From Brasilonema sennae CENA114 (GTDB taxonomy: Bacteria > Cyanobacteriota > Cyanobacteriia > Cyanobacteriales > Nostocaceae), in contig NZ_CP030118.1 of assembly GCF_006968745.1 (NCBI RefSeq), positions 5,515,943-5,579,942 of the forward strand: DNA of 64,000 bases, written 5' to 3'. The notes below the pieces were generated by a model. That model had not been told where the DNA came from, searched no databases, and was given only the letters and a program-made list of their open reading frames with translations. This document shows positions 35,611-42,581 of the stretch, piece by piece (position 1 is the first letter of the stretch; each line of letters opens with the position of its first letter). A program made the translations under genes and the position numbers.

Positions 35611-35690
35611 TTTGCATTCATGATTTATACCTCACCCTGCCCTTCGGGCATCCCTCTCCTTATGAAGGAGAGGGAAAAAGAGGGAAAGAT
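35611..35690 (+). repeat. Repeat unit 1, uninterrupted copy
   Basis: Runs from TTGCATTCATGATTTATACC through CTCACCCTGCCC and GGGCATCCCTCTCCTTATG to AAGGAGAGGGAAA. The palindromic CCCTCTCCTTAT-AAGGAGAGGG is intact here. Confidence 0.85.
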
Positions 35691-35927
35691 TTTTTCTCGT
35701 TCCCAGTCTCTGGCTGGGAATGCACTATCGGGAGGCTCTGCCTCCTCTAGCGGCAGAGACATCAAATCTGTAAGCGATAAAAGTGCCATTTTTTCCATAT
35801 AGTCCCCTAAGTGCATAATTTGATGAGTCTGATCCCTATGAAAAAGAAGATATTGTTGGTTAGCTCTTTAAGCTTTTCTCGTTCTCAGAGACTGAGAACA
35901 AGGAAAAGAAAATTAATATGCGTGTTG

Positions 35928-36086
35928 CATTCATGACTTACACCTCACCCTGCCCTGTCGGGCATCCCTCACGCCAGATGCTACAACGGGGGGAACCCCA
36001 ACGCCAGATGCCTACGGAGGGAAACCCTCCTGCAGCACTGGCTCCGCAACGCACTGGCTCTCCTTATTAAGGAGAGGGAAAGATTT
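35928..36086 (+). repeat. Repeat unit 1, copy interrupted by repeat 2
   Basis: The same unit as at 35611-35690 but split after GGGCATCCCTC. It resumes at about 36060 with TCCTTATTAAGGAGAGGG. Confidence 0.85.
35971..36060 (-). mobile_element. 90-bp dispersed repeat inserted into repeat unit 1
   Basis: Starts ACGCCAGATG and ends GCACTGGCT(C). Contains two CGCCAGATG blocks, a CCTACGGAGGGAAACCCTCC hairpin and a GCAGCACTGGCTCCGCAACG block. It is the same family as at 6556-6730, 30803-30930, 42336-42545, 61190-61305 and 62597-62740. Any target duplication is at most 1-3 bp. It has no coding capacity, so it would need factors in trans. Confidence 0.75.
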
Positions 36087-36205
36087 TAGCGCCGATTCAA
36101 GCGAGGGTGAGGTTTTTGCTAGAAATCTTCTCCAATTTCTCTAGGATTCTCTTAAGAGAATCAGTATCTAACTAATCTATAAAAAATTTAAAAAAAGACA
36201 TCCAA

Positions 36206-39200
36206 ATGAATCAACAATTTCACCAATCATATAAATATCAAGTTGGGGGCAGTCTGCCAAATGATGCTCCCACTTATGTGCAGCGACAGGCAGATGTTGA
36301 CTTCTACACAGCGTTGAAGGCAGGAGAATTCTGCTATGTCCTCAACTCCCGACAAATGGGCAAGTCTAGCCTGAAGATACGAACGATGCGAAGGTTGCAG
36401 GCGGAGGGTTTTGCCTGTGTTGATATTGATATTACAAGCATTGGCACTGCGGAACTCACTTCTGAACAATGGTATGCGGGGATAATTAATGCTATTATCA
36501 ATAGTCTGGAACTCTACGAAAACTTTGATTTAAATACTTGGTGGTCAAATGAAGGTTTGCTGTCTCCAGTGAACCGATTAAGCAAGTTTATTGAAACTGT
36601 GTTATTGCAGTTGGTTTCTAAAAATATTGTAATTTTTGTTGATGAAATTGACAGTGTTTTGAGTTTGAAATTTGAAAGAGATGATTTTTTCGCTCTGATT
36701 CGAGAATGCTATAACAATCGAGCGACAAAACCAAATTATCAACGACTCACTTTTGCGCTGCTTGGAGTTGCCACTCCCAGTGATTTGATTCAAGATAAAC
36801 GCCGCACACCTTTTAATATTGGTAGAGCGATTCAACTCACTGGTTTTCAGTTACAGGAAGCTAAACCGTTAGCGGGCGGTTTGGCGGTGAAAACGAATAA
36901 TCCAAAAACAGCGATGGCAGCAATTTTGGATTGGACAGGAGGGCAACCTTTTCTGACTCAAAAACTTTGCCAGATGATTCTTGATGCTGATACTGCTATT
37001 CCAAAGGATAGGGTTGCTGAGTGGGTAGAGGAGTTGGTGCAAACTAGAGTCATTTCTAATTGGGAATCTCAGGATGAACCTGAGCATTTAAAAACGATTC
37101 GTGACCGAATTTTACGAGGAGGCGGACAGAGGACAGGTAGGTTGTTGGCAATCTATCAGCAAATTTTGACCTCACCTTATCAAGGAGGGTTTGGGGGAAT
37201 CAGTGCGGCTGATACTCCAGAACAAATAGACTTACGGTTGTCTGGGCTGGTAGTAGAACAGCAGGGACATTTAAAAGTTTATAACCGCATTTACGAGTCA
37301 ATTTTTAATTCCAATTGGGTTAATCAAAAGCTAAGAAATCTCCGTCCAGAATTCTATGCTACGGTTTTTGATGCTTGGTTGAATTCTAACCAAGATTCTG
37401 CACATTTATTACACGGGCAAGACTTACACGATGCTTTGGCATGGGCTGAAGGTAGAAGTTTAAGCAATCAAGATTATCAATTTATCTCTGCTAGTCTACA
37501 GTATGAATTCGCGCAGGCGCAAATTAACCTGAAGCAAGCACAACAAGAAAGGGCGCAGGCATTGATAGAAGCCAAAGTCGCACAAGAAGGCACGGAGTTA
37601 GAAAGAGCAGGGGTTGCAGCTTTAAGACAGTTTGAATATCAAGAAATAGAAGCACTACTAGCGGCGATGGATGCCGGACAAAAGTTGAAAGAACTGGTGA
37701 AGGATGGACGCCCTTTAGAAAAATATCCTGCTGCTAGTCCCATCCTCGCTTTACAAACAATTGTTGACAATATCCACGAACGGACGCAACTCAAAGGGCA
37801 TCAGAACAAGGTCATAAGTGCAGGATTTAGCCCGGATGGTCAACGCATTGTCACTGCATCAGTTGACAACACAGCCAAGGTGTGGGATACAAATGGTAAG
37901 CAGCTTGCTGACCTCAAAGGGCATCAGAACGAGGTCAGGAGTGCAGGATTTAGCCCGGATGGTCAACGCATTGTCACTGCATCATTTGACGGCACAGCCA
38001 AGGTGTGGGATACAAATGGTAACCTGATTGCTGAACTCAAAGGGCATCAGTCCAGGGTCATCAGCGCAGGATTTAGCCCGGATGGTCAACGCATTGTCAC
38101 TGCATCAGCTGACAAGACAGCTAAGGTGTGGAATTATGGTAGGCTGCTTGCTGAACTCAAAGGGCATCAGTCCTGGGTCATCAGCGCAGGATTTAGCCCG
38201 GATGGTCAACGCATTGTCACTGCATCATTTGACGGCACAGCCAAGGTGTGGAATACAAATGGTAAGCTGCTTGCTGACCTTAAAGGGCATCAGGACTCGG
38301 TTAACAGTGCAGAATTTAGCCCGGATGGTCAACGCATTGTCACTGCATCACGTGACAAGACAGCCAGGGTGTGGACTACAAATGGTAAAGAGCTTGCTGA
38401 ACTCATAGGGCATCCGGACACGGTTAACAGTGCAGAATTTAGCCCGGATGGTCAATGGATTGTCACTGCATCATGGGACAAGACAGCCAAGGTGTGGGAT
38501 ACAAATGGTAACCTGGTTGCTAACCTCAAAGGGCATCAGGACACGGTCAACAGTGCAGAATTTAGCCCGGATGGTCAACGCATTGTCACTGCATCATTTG
38601 ACGGCACAGCCAAGGTGTGGGACACAAATGGTAAAGAGCTTGCTGATCTCAAAGGGCATCAGGACTCGATCATAAGTGCAGGATTTAGCCGGGATGGTCA
38701 ACGCATTGTCACTGCATCAGCTGACAAGACAGCCAAGGTGTGGTATACAAATGGTAAAGAGCTTGCTGAACTCAAAGGGCATCAGGACTCGATCATCAGT
38801 GCAGGATTTAGCCGGGATGGTCAATGGATTGTCACTGCATCACGTGACCGCACAGCCAGGGTGTGGGATACAAATGGTAAGGTGGTTGCTAACCTCAAAG
38901 GGCATCAGGACTCGATCATCAGTGCAGGATTTAGCCGGGATGGTCAACGCATTGTCACTGCATCAACTGACAAGACAGCCAAGGTGTGGAATACAAATGG
39001 TAAGCTAGTTGCTAACCTCAAAGGGCATCAGGACTCGGTCACCAGTGCAGGATTTAGCCGGGATGGTCAACGCATTGTCACTGCATCTGCTGACAAGACA
39101 GTCAAGGTGTGGGATACAAATGGTAACCAGCTTGCTACCCTCAAAGGGCATCAGGACTCGGTCACCAGTGCAGAATTTAGCCCGGATGGTCAACGCATTG

Positions 39201-39718
39201 TCACTGCATCTGCTGACAAGACAGCCAAGGTGTGGGATACAAATGGTCAGCTGCTTGCTGAACTCAAAGGGCATCAGGACTCGGTCATCAGTGCAGAATT
39301 TAGCCCGGATCGTCAACACATTGTCACTGCATCAGTTGACGGCACCGCCAAGGTGTGGGATACAAATGGCAAGTTGCTTGCTGAACTCAAAGGGCATCAG
39401 AAAGAGGTTACAAGTGCAGGATTTAGCCGGGATGGTCAACGCATTGTCACTGCATCATTTGACAACACAGCCAAGGTGTGGGATACAAATGGTAAGCTGC
39501 TTGCTACCCTCAAAGGGCATCGGAGCTATGTCCATCTTGCAGGATTTAGCCCGGATGGTCAACGCATTGTCACTGCATCATTTGACAACACAGCCAAGGT
39601 GTGGCGGGTTGGCGGGTTGGATGATTTGCTGGCGCGGGGTTGCGACTGGCTACAGGATTATTTTGCTTCCGATCCAGAGGCGCGGGAGAGGTTGTGGGTG
39701 TGTCGGGTGAAGAAATAG
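36206..39718 (+). CDS. AAA-like ATPase fused to 15 WD40 repeats (STAND-like)
   Basis: A 1170-residue protein. The N-terminal AAA-like (AAA_35 type) ATPase has NSRQMGKSSL near residue 48 and IFVDEIDSVL near 143. A helical linker with coiled-coil character follows (about 430-510). From about 528 to 1145 there are 15 tandem repeats of 41 residues with consensus LKGHQDSVxSAGFSPDGQR and IVTASxDKTAKVWDTNG; the third repeat is 40 residues long. These would build two seven-bladed propellers with one blade to spare. Such modular ATPase-WD40 proteins act as signalling switches or scaffolds. A TSPYQGGFGG stretch near 330 looks repeat-derived. Confidence 0.93.
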   Translation: MNQQFHQSYKYQVGGSLPNDAPTYVQRQADVDFYTALKAGEFCYVLNSRQMGKSSLKIRTMRRLQAEGFACVDIDITSIGTAELTSEQWYAGIINAIINSLELYENFDLNTWWSNEGLLSPVNRLSKFIETVLLQLVSKNIVIFVDEIDSVLSLKFERDDFFALIRECYNNRATKPNYQRLTFALLGVATPSDLIQDKRRTPFNIGRAIQLTGFQLQEAKPLAGGLAVKTNNPKTAMAAILDWTGGQPFLTQKLCQMILDADTAIPKDRVAEWVEELVQTRVISNWESQDEPEHLKTIRDRILRGGGQRTGRLLAIYQQILTSPYQGGFGGISAADTPEQIDLRLSGLVVEQQGHLKVYNRIYESIFNSNWVNQKLRNLRPEFYATVFDAWLNSNQDSAHLLHGQDLHDALAWAEGRSLSNQDYQFISASLQYEFAQAQINLKQAQQERAQALIEAKVAQEGTELERAGVAALRQFEYQEIEALLAAMDAGQKLKELVKDGRPLEKYPAASPILALQTIVDNIHERTQLKGHQNKVISAGFSPDGQRIVTASVDNTAKVWDTNGKQLADLKGHQNEVRSAGFSPDGQRIVTASFDGTAKVWDTNGNLIAELKGHQSRVISAGFSPDGQRIVTASADKTAKVWNYGRLLAELKGHQSWVISAGFSPDGQRIVTASFDGTAKVWNTNGKLLADLKGHQDSVNSAEFSPDGQRIVTASRDKTARVWTTNGKELAELIGHPDTVNSAEFSPDGQWIVTASWDKTAKVWDTNGNLVANLKGHQDTVNSAEFSPDGQRIVTASFDGTAKVWDTNGKELADLKGHQDSIISAGFSRDGQRIVTASADKTAKVWYTNGKELAELKGHQDSIISAGFSRDGQWIVTASRDRTARVWDTNGKVVANLKGHQDSIISAGFSRDGQRIVTASTDKTAKVWNTNGKLVANLKGHQDSVTSAGFSRDGQRIVTASADKTVKVWDTNGNQLATLKGHQDSVTSAEFSPDGQRIVTASADKTAKVWDTNGQLLAELKGHQDSVISAEFSPDRQHIVTASVDGTAKVWDTNGKLLAELKGHQKEVTSAGFSRDGQRIVTASFDNTAKVWDTNGKLLATLKGHRSYVHLAGFSPDGQRIVTASFDNTAKVWRVGGLDDLLARGCDWLQDYFASDPEARERLWVCRVKK
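37786..39606 (+). repeat. 123-bp tandem repeat array coding for WD40 blades
   Basis: About 15 units of 123 nt (one of 120) with near-identical DNA: the block CCGGATGGTCAACGCATTGT and the block CACTGCATCA recur in nearly every unit. Variation is concentrated in a few codons per blade. Because of the periodicity, other frames also stay open for hundreds of bases but are not genes. Confidence 0.95.
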
Positions 39719-40045
39719 GAGGAGGGGGAAGGGGGAAGGGAGCAGGGAGAAGGGAGCAGGGAGCAGGGAGCAGGGAGCAGGGAGCAGGGAGCACAGGAAT
39801 CATTTTTGGCGATCGCAGGGGTTTGGGATTGCAACGCTTGTCTTCGTTCCACTCGCAATGACATATCGTAACTAACTAGCTGGACATGATATTACCAAAG
39901 GCGATCGCTTGCAAAGGTAGCCCCCGAAGGGCGATCGCGTGGAGCAATCATTTTTGGCGTTAAGCGTAGCTCTGCCGTAGGCAATCGCTCCTTGTGCAGT
40001 GAGTGACTCTGTTAAATTAGACTTATTCCCCAATTCATTACGAGT
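39719..40045. repeat. GGGAGCA tandem repeats and dispersed repeat cluster
   Basis: About seven GGGAGCA units (39738-39793) directly follow the WD40 gene. Next come GCGATCGC sites and a repeat block (39898-39990) with CGAAGGGCGATCGCG and GGCGTTAAGCGTAGCTCTG, shared with the end of the VOC gene at 9078. No gene is visible. Confidence 0.8.
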
Positions 40046-40264
40046 ATGATAGAAAAAACATCTACATTGCAAAAAGTCATTGAAGCAGTAGAAGCATTAG
40101 ATATAGATGCTCAAATTTTGCTGATAGATATTATTACCAAGCGCCTCAATCAACAGAGACGAAATGAGTTGTTAAAGGAAGTTGCACAAGCACAACATGA
40201 TTATGAACAGGGAAACGTGCGGCGAGGTTCTGTTGAAGATTTGATGGGGGAGTTAGAAGATTGA
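40046..40264 (+). CDS. Antitoxin of a RelE/ParE-type module
   Basis: A 72-residue acidic protein with helical VIEAVEALDIDAQILLIDII and a C-terminal EQGNVRRGSVEDLMGELED (the usual antitoxin tail). It resembles the small cyanobacterial antitoxins found before RelE-like toxins. The stop codon overlaps the TTG start of the next gene (TTGA), an arrangement that couples translation. Family assignment rests mainly on context. Confidence 0.75.
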   Translation: MIEKTSTLQKVIEAVEALDIDAQILLIDIITKRLNQQRRNELLKEVAQAQHDYEQGNVRRGSVEDLMGELED

Positions 40265-40545
40265 AAATTTTAGTTTGGAGTTCTGCATTTGTTCGTGCGT
40301 TTAAACGTTTAGTACGTCAAAATCCACAATTACGTTCTCAAGTAGAGGAAACACTACAAAAACTATCTGAAGATCCTTTTTCTCCCAGTTTACACAGTCA
40401 CAAACTTAAAGGTGATTTAGATGGTATATGGTCGTGTTCTATTGACTATAGCAATCGTATTTTATTTCAGTTTGTTAATAACTCAGATTCAGGAGAAGAA
40501 GAAATTTTGTTGTTAACTTTGGGTTCTCATGATGATGTGTACTGA
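40261..40545 (+). CDS. RelE/YafQ-type mRNA interferase toxin
   Basis: A 94-residue basic protein of the RelE/ParE superfamily. It has AFVRAFKRLVRQNPQLRSQV, PFSPSLHSHKLKGDLDGIWS and IDYSNRILFQFV, then LLTLGSHDDVY, the conserved end of YafQ/RelE-like ribosome-dependent RNases. The start is TTG, overlapping the antitoxin stop. No frameshift or loss of the basic core residues is visible, so the module appears intact. Confidence 0.85.
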   Translation: MKILVWSSAFVRAFKRLVRQNPQLRSQVEETLQKLSEDPFSPSLHSHKLKGDLDGIWSCSIDYSNRILFQFVNNSDSGEEEILLLTLGSHDDVY

Positions 40546-40625
40546 ACCCAAAGCGCACGTACCCCTATGGGGCATCGCATTCGCTGTGGTTCACTTAACG
40601 CGCCATGACGAGCGTGCTAGCATCT
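40545..40625. repeat. Short dispersed repeat between two TA modules
   Basis: GGGGCATCGCATTCGCTGTGG and CGCGCCATGACGAGCG lie between the RelE-type and MazF-type modules, a GC-rich patch in an AT-rich setting like the other repeats. Confidence 0.5.
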
Positions 40626-40641
40626 AAGAAAAATATTAGTT

Positions 40642-40890
40642 ATGACCAAAGCAGAAGTCTTGGCAGCCCTGAAAAACATGACGACTGAAGAACGTTTGGA
40701 AGTCATTGAAATCGCATCAAAGTTAATTCGTCAAGAAATCACTACAAAATCGAAAGTTCCTCTTCAAAAAGAACTGAGTTTAGCTGAAGCGGCTGTTGTC
40801 ATGCGTTCTTTTTACGAACAAGGAAGTGAGTTAGTGATTTTCGCTGATCGGGATACAGAAGACTTCTATGAATATGAAGATTATGCGTAG
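40642..40890 (+). CDS. Antitoxin of a MazF-type module
   Basis: An 82-residue protein with a helical MTTEERLEVIEIASKLIRQE region and an acidic C-terminus (DRDTEDFYEYEDYA). Its position, with an 8-23 nt overlap with a MazF-like gene, identifies it as the likely antitoxin. It is not a classic AbrB-type MazE. The N-terminal part resembles DNA-binding segments of other cyanobacterial antitoxins. Confidence 0.75.
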   Translation: MTKAEVLAALKNMTTEERLEVIEIASKLIRQEITTKSKVPLQKELSLAEAAVVMRSFYEQGSELVIFADRDTEDFYEYEDYA

Positions 40891-41224
40891 AGGTCAAATT
40901 TGGCTTTTTAATTCTGACCCCACTGTTGGAGACGAAATTGGCAAAACCCGCCCCGCAATTATTGTTAACAATGATGAAATTGGCACATTACGGCTGAAAG
41001 TTGTTGTACCAATTACTGGATGGAATGATGCTTTTACTGGAGTCTTGTGGATGGTTCGATTAGAACCTAATGCTGAAAATGGTTTAAGTAAGCCTTCTGC
41101 TGCGGATACATTTCAAGTACGTTCCATCTCGCAGCAAAGATTAGTTCGTCAACTAGGAATTGTGTCAGATGAGCAAATGCAAAATATCAGCAAAGCCTTA
41201 GCGATTGTCTTATGCATTAATTAG
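40883..41224 (+). CDS. MazF/PemK-type endoribonuclease toxin
   Basis: A 113-residue toxin of the PemK/MazF fold. MRRGQIWLFNSDPTVGDEIG and KTRPAIIVNND are the canonical N-terminal strands, with the conserved Arg in KTRP. KVVVPITGW, a PSAADTFQVRSIS segment and a C-terminal ISKALAIVL complete the pattern. Family members cleave mRNA at short sequences. The start could also be at 40868 or 40874; 40883 gives the usual MRRGxIW start and an 8-nt overlap with the antitoxin gene. Confidence 0.88.
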   Translation: MRRGQIWLFNSDPTVGDEIGKTRPAIIVNNDEIGTLRLKVVVPITGWNDAFTGVLWMVRLEPNAENGLSKPSAADTFQVRSISQQRLVRQLGIVSDEQMQNISKALAIVLCIN

Positions 41225-41383
41225 TTTACTTGTCAATATATTCAGGCGATGCCCCAGAGAAGCAGGTGCTTTGCATTAATGCCTAAAAGACAGGCTAGGC
41301 GTAATTGAAATTGCATTTGGGATTGGGTTGAGATATGACTATAAACAAGAGCGATCGCTATTATAAAGACGAAAACTACGACA

Positions 41384-41746
41384 ATGTTACTCCCACCAAA
41401 ATTACAAAACTTGCTCCATAGTCTCCCAATTGAAGGTGCAGTTCGCATCGAATTAGTTGAGGGAATTCCTATCTTTCGAGCTTCTAGTACTGTACAAAAT
41501 CGCATTGAAGAACTCTTGACAAAACAACAAAGTTCTCCACTGACTTCGGATGAAGAACACGAACTCGACCTTTACGAAGAAATTGACGATTACTTAAGTT
41601 TTATTAATCGGACTGTTCGTAATGCTTTCTTGACACAGGCGATTAGCTGGTGTTTAGTGGATGAAAATAACCCTCAAAATCAATCTAGAAAATTTAGCCC
41701 CAAGGAAATCGCCGCAACAGTTCCAGAAACAGAAATTTCACCTTGA
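41384..41746 (+). CDS. Small cyanobacterial antitoxin-like protein with extended C-terminus
   Basis: A 120-residue protein of unknown function. The central part, IRIELVEGIPIFRAS and RIEELLTKQQ with DEEHELDLYEEIDDYLSFIN, resembles short proteins found next to HNH nucleases or toxins in cyanobacteria. These normally end soon after the DYLSxxNRxVRN motif. Here about 40 more residues follow, and the last 67 nt overlap the end of the minus-strand Nudix gene. The original stop may have been lost. No toxin partner is present. Confidence 0.6.
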   Translation: MLLPPKLQNLLHSLPIEGAVRIELVEGIPIFRASSTVQNRIEELLTKQQSSPLTSDEEHELDLYEEIDDYLSFINRTVRNAFLTQAISWCLVDENNPQNQSRKFSPKEIAATVPETEISP

Positions 41747-42228
41747 ATGATTTTCTCTCTAACTGATTCTACTGGAATCAGAACAACTTCTATTTCTTCT
41801 GTAATATCTAACTTTTTTTCTCCGGACTTTATCACATTTTCTGCTAAAAATAAATGTATATTATTTGTATCTTTACTAGGGTTATCATATAGTGTTGCTA
41901 TTTTTGTGACTTTTTGTGCAATATAGCCAGTTTCCTCTTGCATTTCTCTGATGGCTGCGGCTTCAGCACTTTCTTGTGTTGGGTTGAATAAGCCAGCAGG
42001 GAGTTCTAACAAAAATTCACCCACTGCATGCCTATATTGCCGCACAAAAACAATTTCTTTGGTACTAGTGATAGGTAAAATTAGAGTAATTTCTGGTCTG
42101 ACATTGACGAAATAATCATCTATAATTTGACCATTAGGCAATTCTATTTCATCTTGCCTGACTTTGCACCAGTAATTATCCAAAACCATTTTGGAGTGTA
42201 AAAGCTTCCATTTTTTTAAGTTTGTCAT
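41680..42228 (-). CDS. Nudix hydrolase (ADP-ribose pyrophosphatase-like)
   Basis: A 182-residue enzyme that hydrolyses nucleoside diphosphates linked to another moiety. The Nudix box reads ESAEAAAIREMQEETGY, preceded by ELPAGLFNPTQ, with one residue more than usual between the Gly and first Glu. VFVRQYRHAVGEFLLELPAG is typical of ADP-ribose pyrophosphatases, which dimerise and bind ADP-ribose through this segment. The ATG at 42228 (MTNLKKWKLL) matches family N-termini; the upstream ATG at 42312 would add an unrelated 28 residues. Confidence 0.88.
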   Translation of the reverse strand: MTNLKKWKLLHSKMVLDNYWCKVRQDEIELPNGQIIDDYFVNVRPEITLILPITSTKEIVFVRQYRHAVGEFLLELPAGLFNPTQESAEAAAIREMQEETGYIAQKVTKIATLYDNPSKDTNNIHLFLAENVIKSGEKKLDITEEIEVVLIPVESVREKIIQGEISVSGTVAAISLGLNFLD

Positions 42229-42283
42229 ATAAATAGAGTGGATACCATAATTTATAAAAAGATCATATAGCAATCCTAAATGA

Positions 42284-42550
42284 TTCAAGGTGGGCACTGT
42301 CCACAACGTCAAAATAAGGGTTTGAGCGAACGCTAAACAGTGCCCAACGCCCTTCGGGTTCGCCAGTCGCCTACGGAGGGAAACCCTCCTGCAGCGCTGG
42401 TCTCACCAGATGCTCCAAGCCGGGAAACCCGGACGCCAGACGCCTACGGAGGGAGACCCTCTCCGAAGTTGCCACAACGCGGGGAACCCGCGCAAGGCAC
42501 TTCTCTCTGCAGCGCTGGCTCTCCAACGCACTGGCTCCCCTACAAAAATT
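42284..42550. repeat. Compound dispersed repeat
   Basis: It contains CGCCCTTCGGGTTCGCCAG, CGCCTACGGAGGGAAACCC, CCTGCAGCGCTGGTCTCACC and a second CGCCTACGGAGGGAGACCC unit, ending GCGCTGGCTCTCCAACGCAC. Two to three copies of the 90-bp repeat 2 are arranged in a row, in the same orientation as at 35971. Confidence 0.85.
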
Positions 42551-42553
42551 GCT

Positions 42554-42581
42554 CTGTTCACTGTTCACTGTTCACTGTTCC
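42554..42581. repeat. GTTCACT STRR at the kinase 3' end
   Basis: Four GTTCACT units. The minus-strand kinase stop codon lies inside this array, so the last residues of that protein are encoded by it. Confidence 0.8.

Larger units (their letters stand above)
35591..36205. other. Repeat-filled intergenic region
   Basis: It holds two copies of an approximately 80-bp repeat (35611-35690 and 35928-36086) in direct orientation. The second is split by a 90-bp repeat. It also carries a hairpin-rich GGGAGGCTCTGCCTCC segment (about 35729-35745) related to 49824-49842. No gene is recognisable, but the promoter of the WD40 gene should lie near 36150. Confidence 0.75.

Noticed and set aside
37818..39710. 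Long alternative frames running through the WD40 array on both strands
   Set aside because: They exist only because the 123-bp period lacks stops in those frames; the WD40 frame is clearly the coding one.
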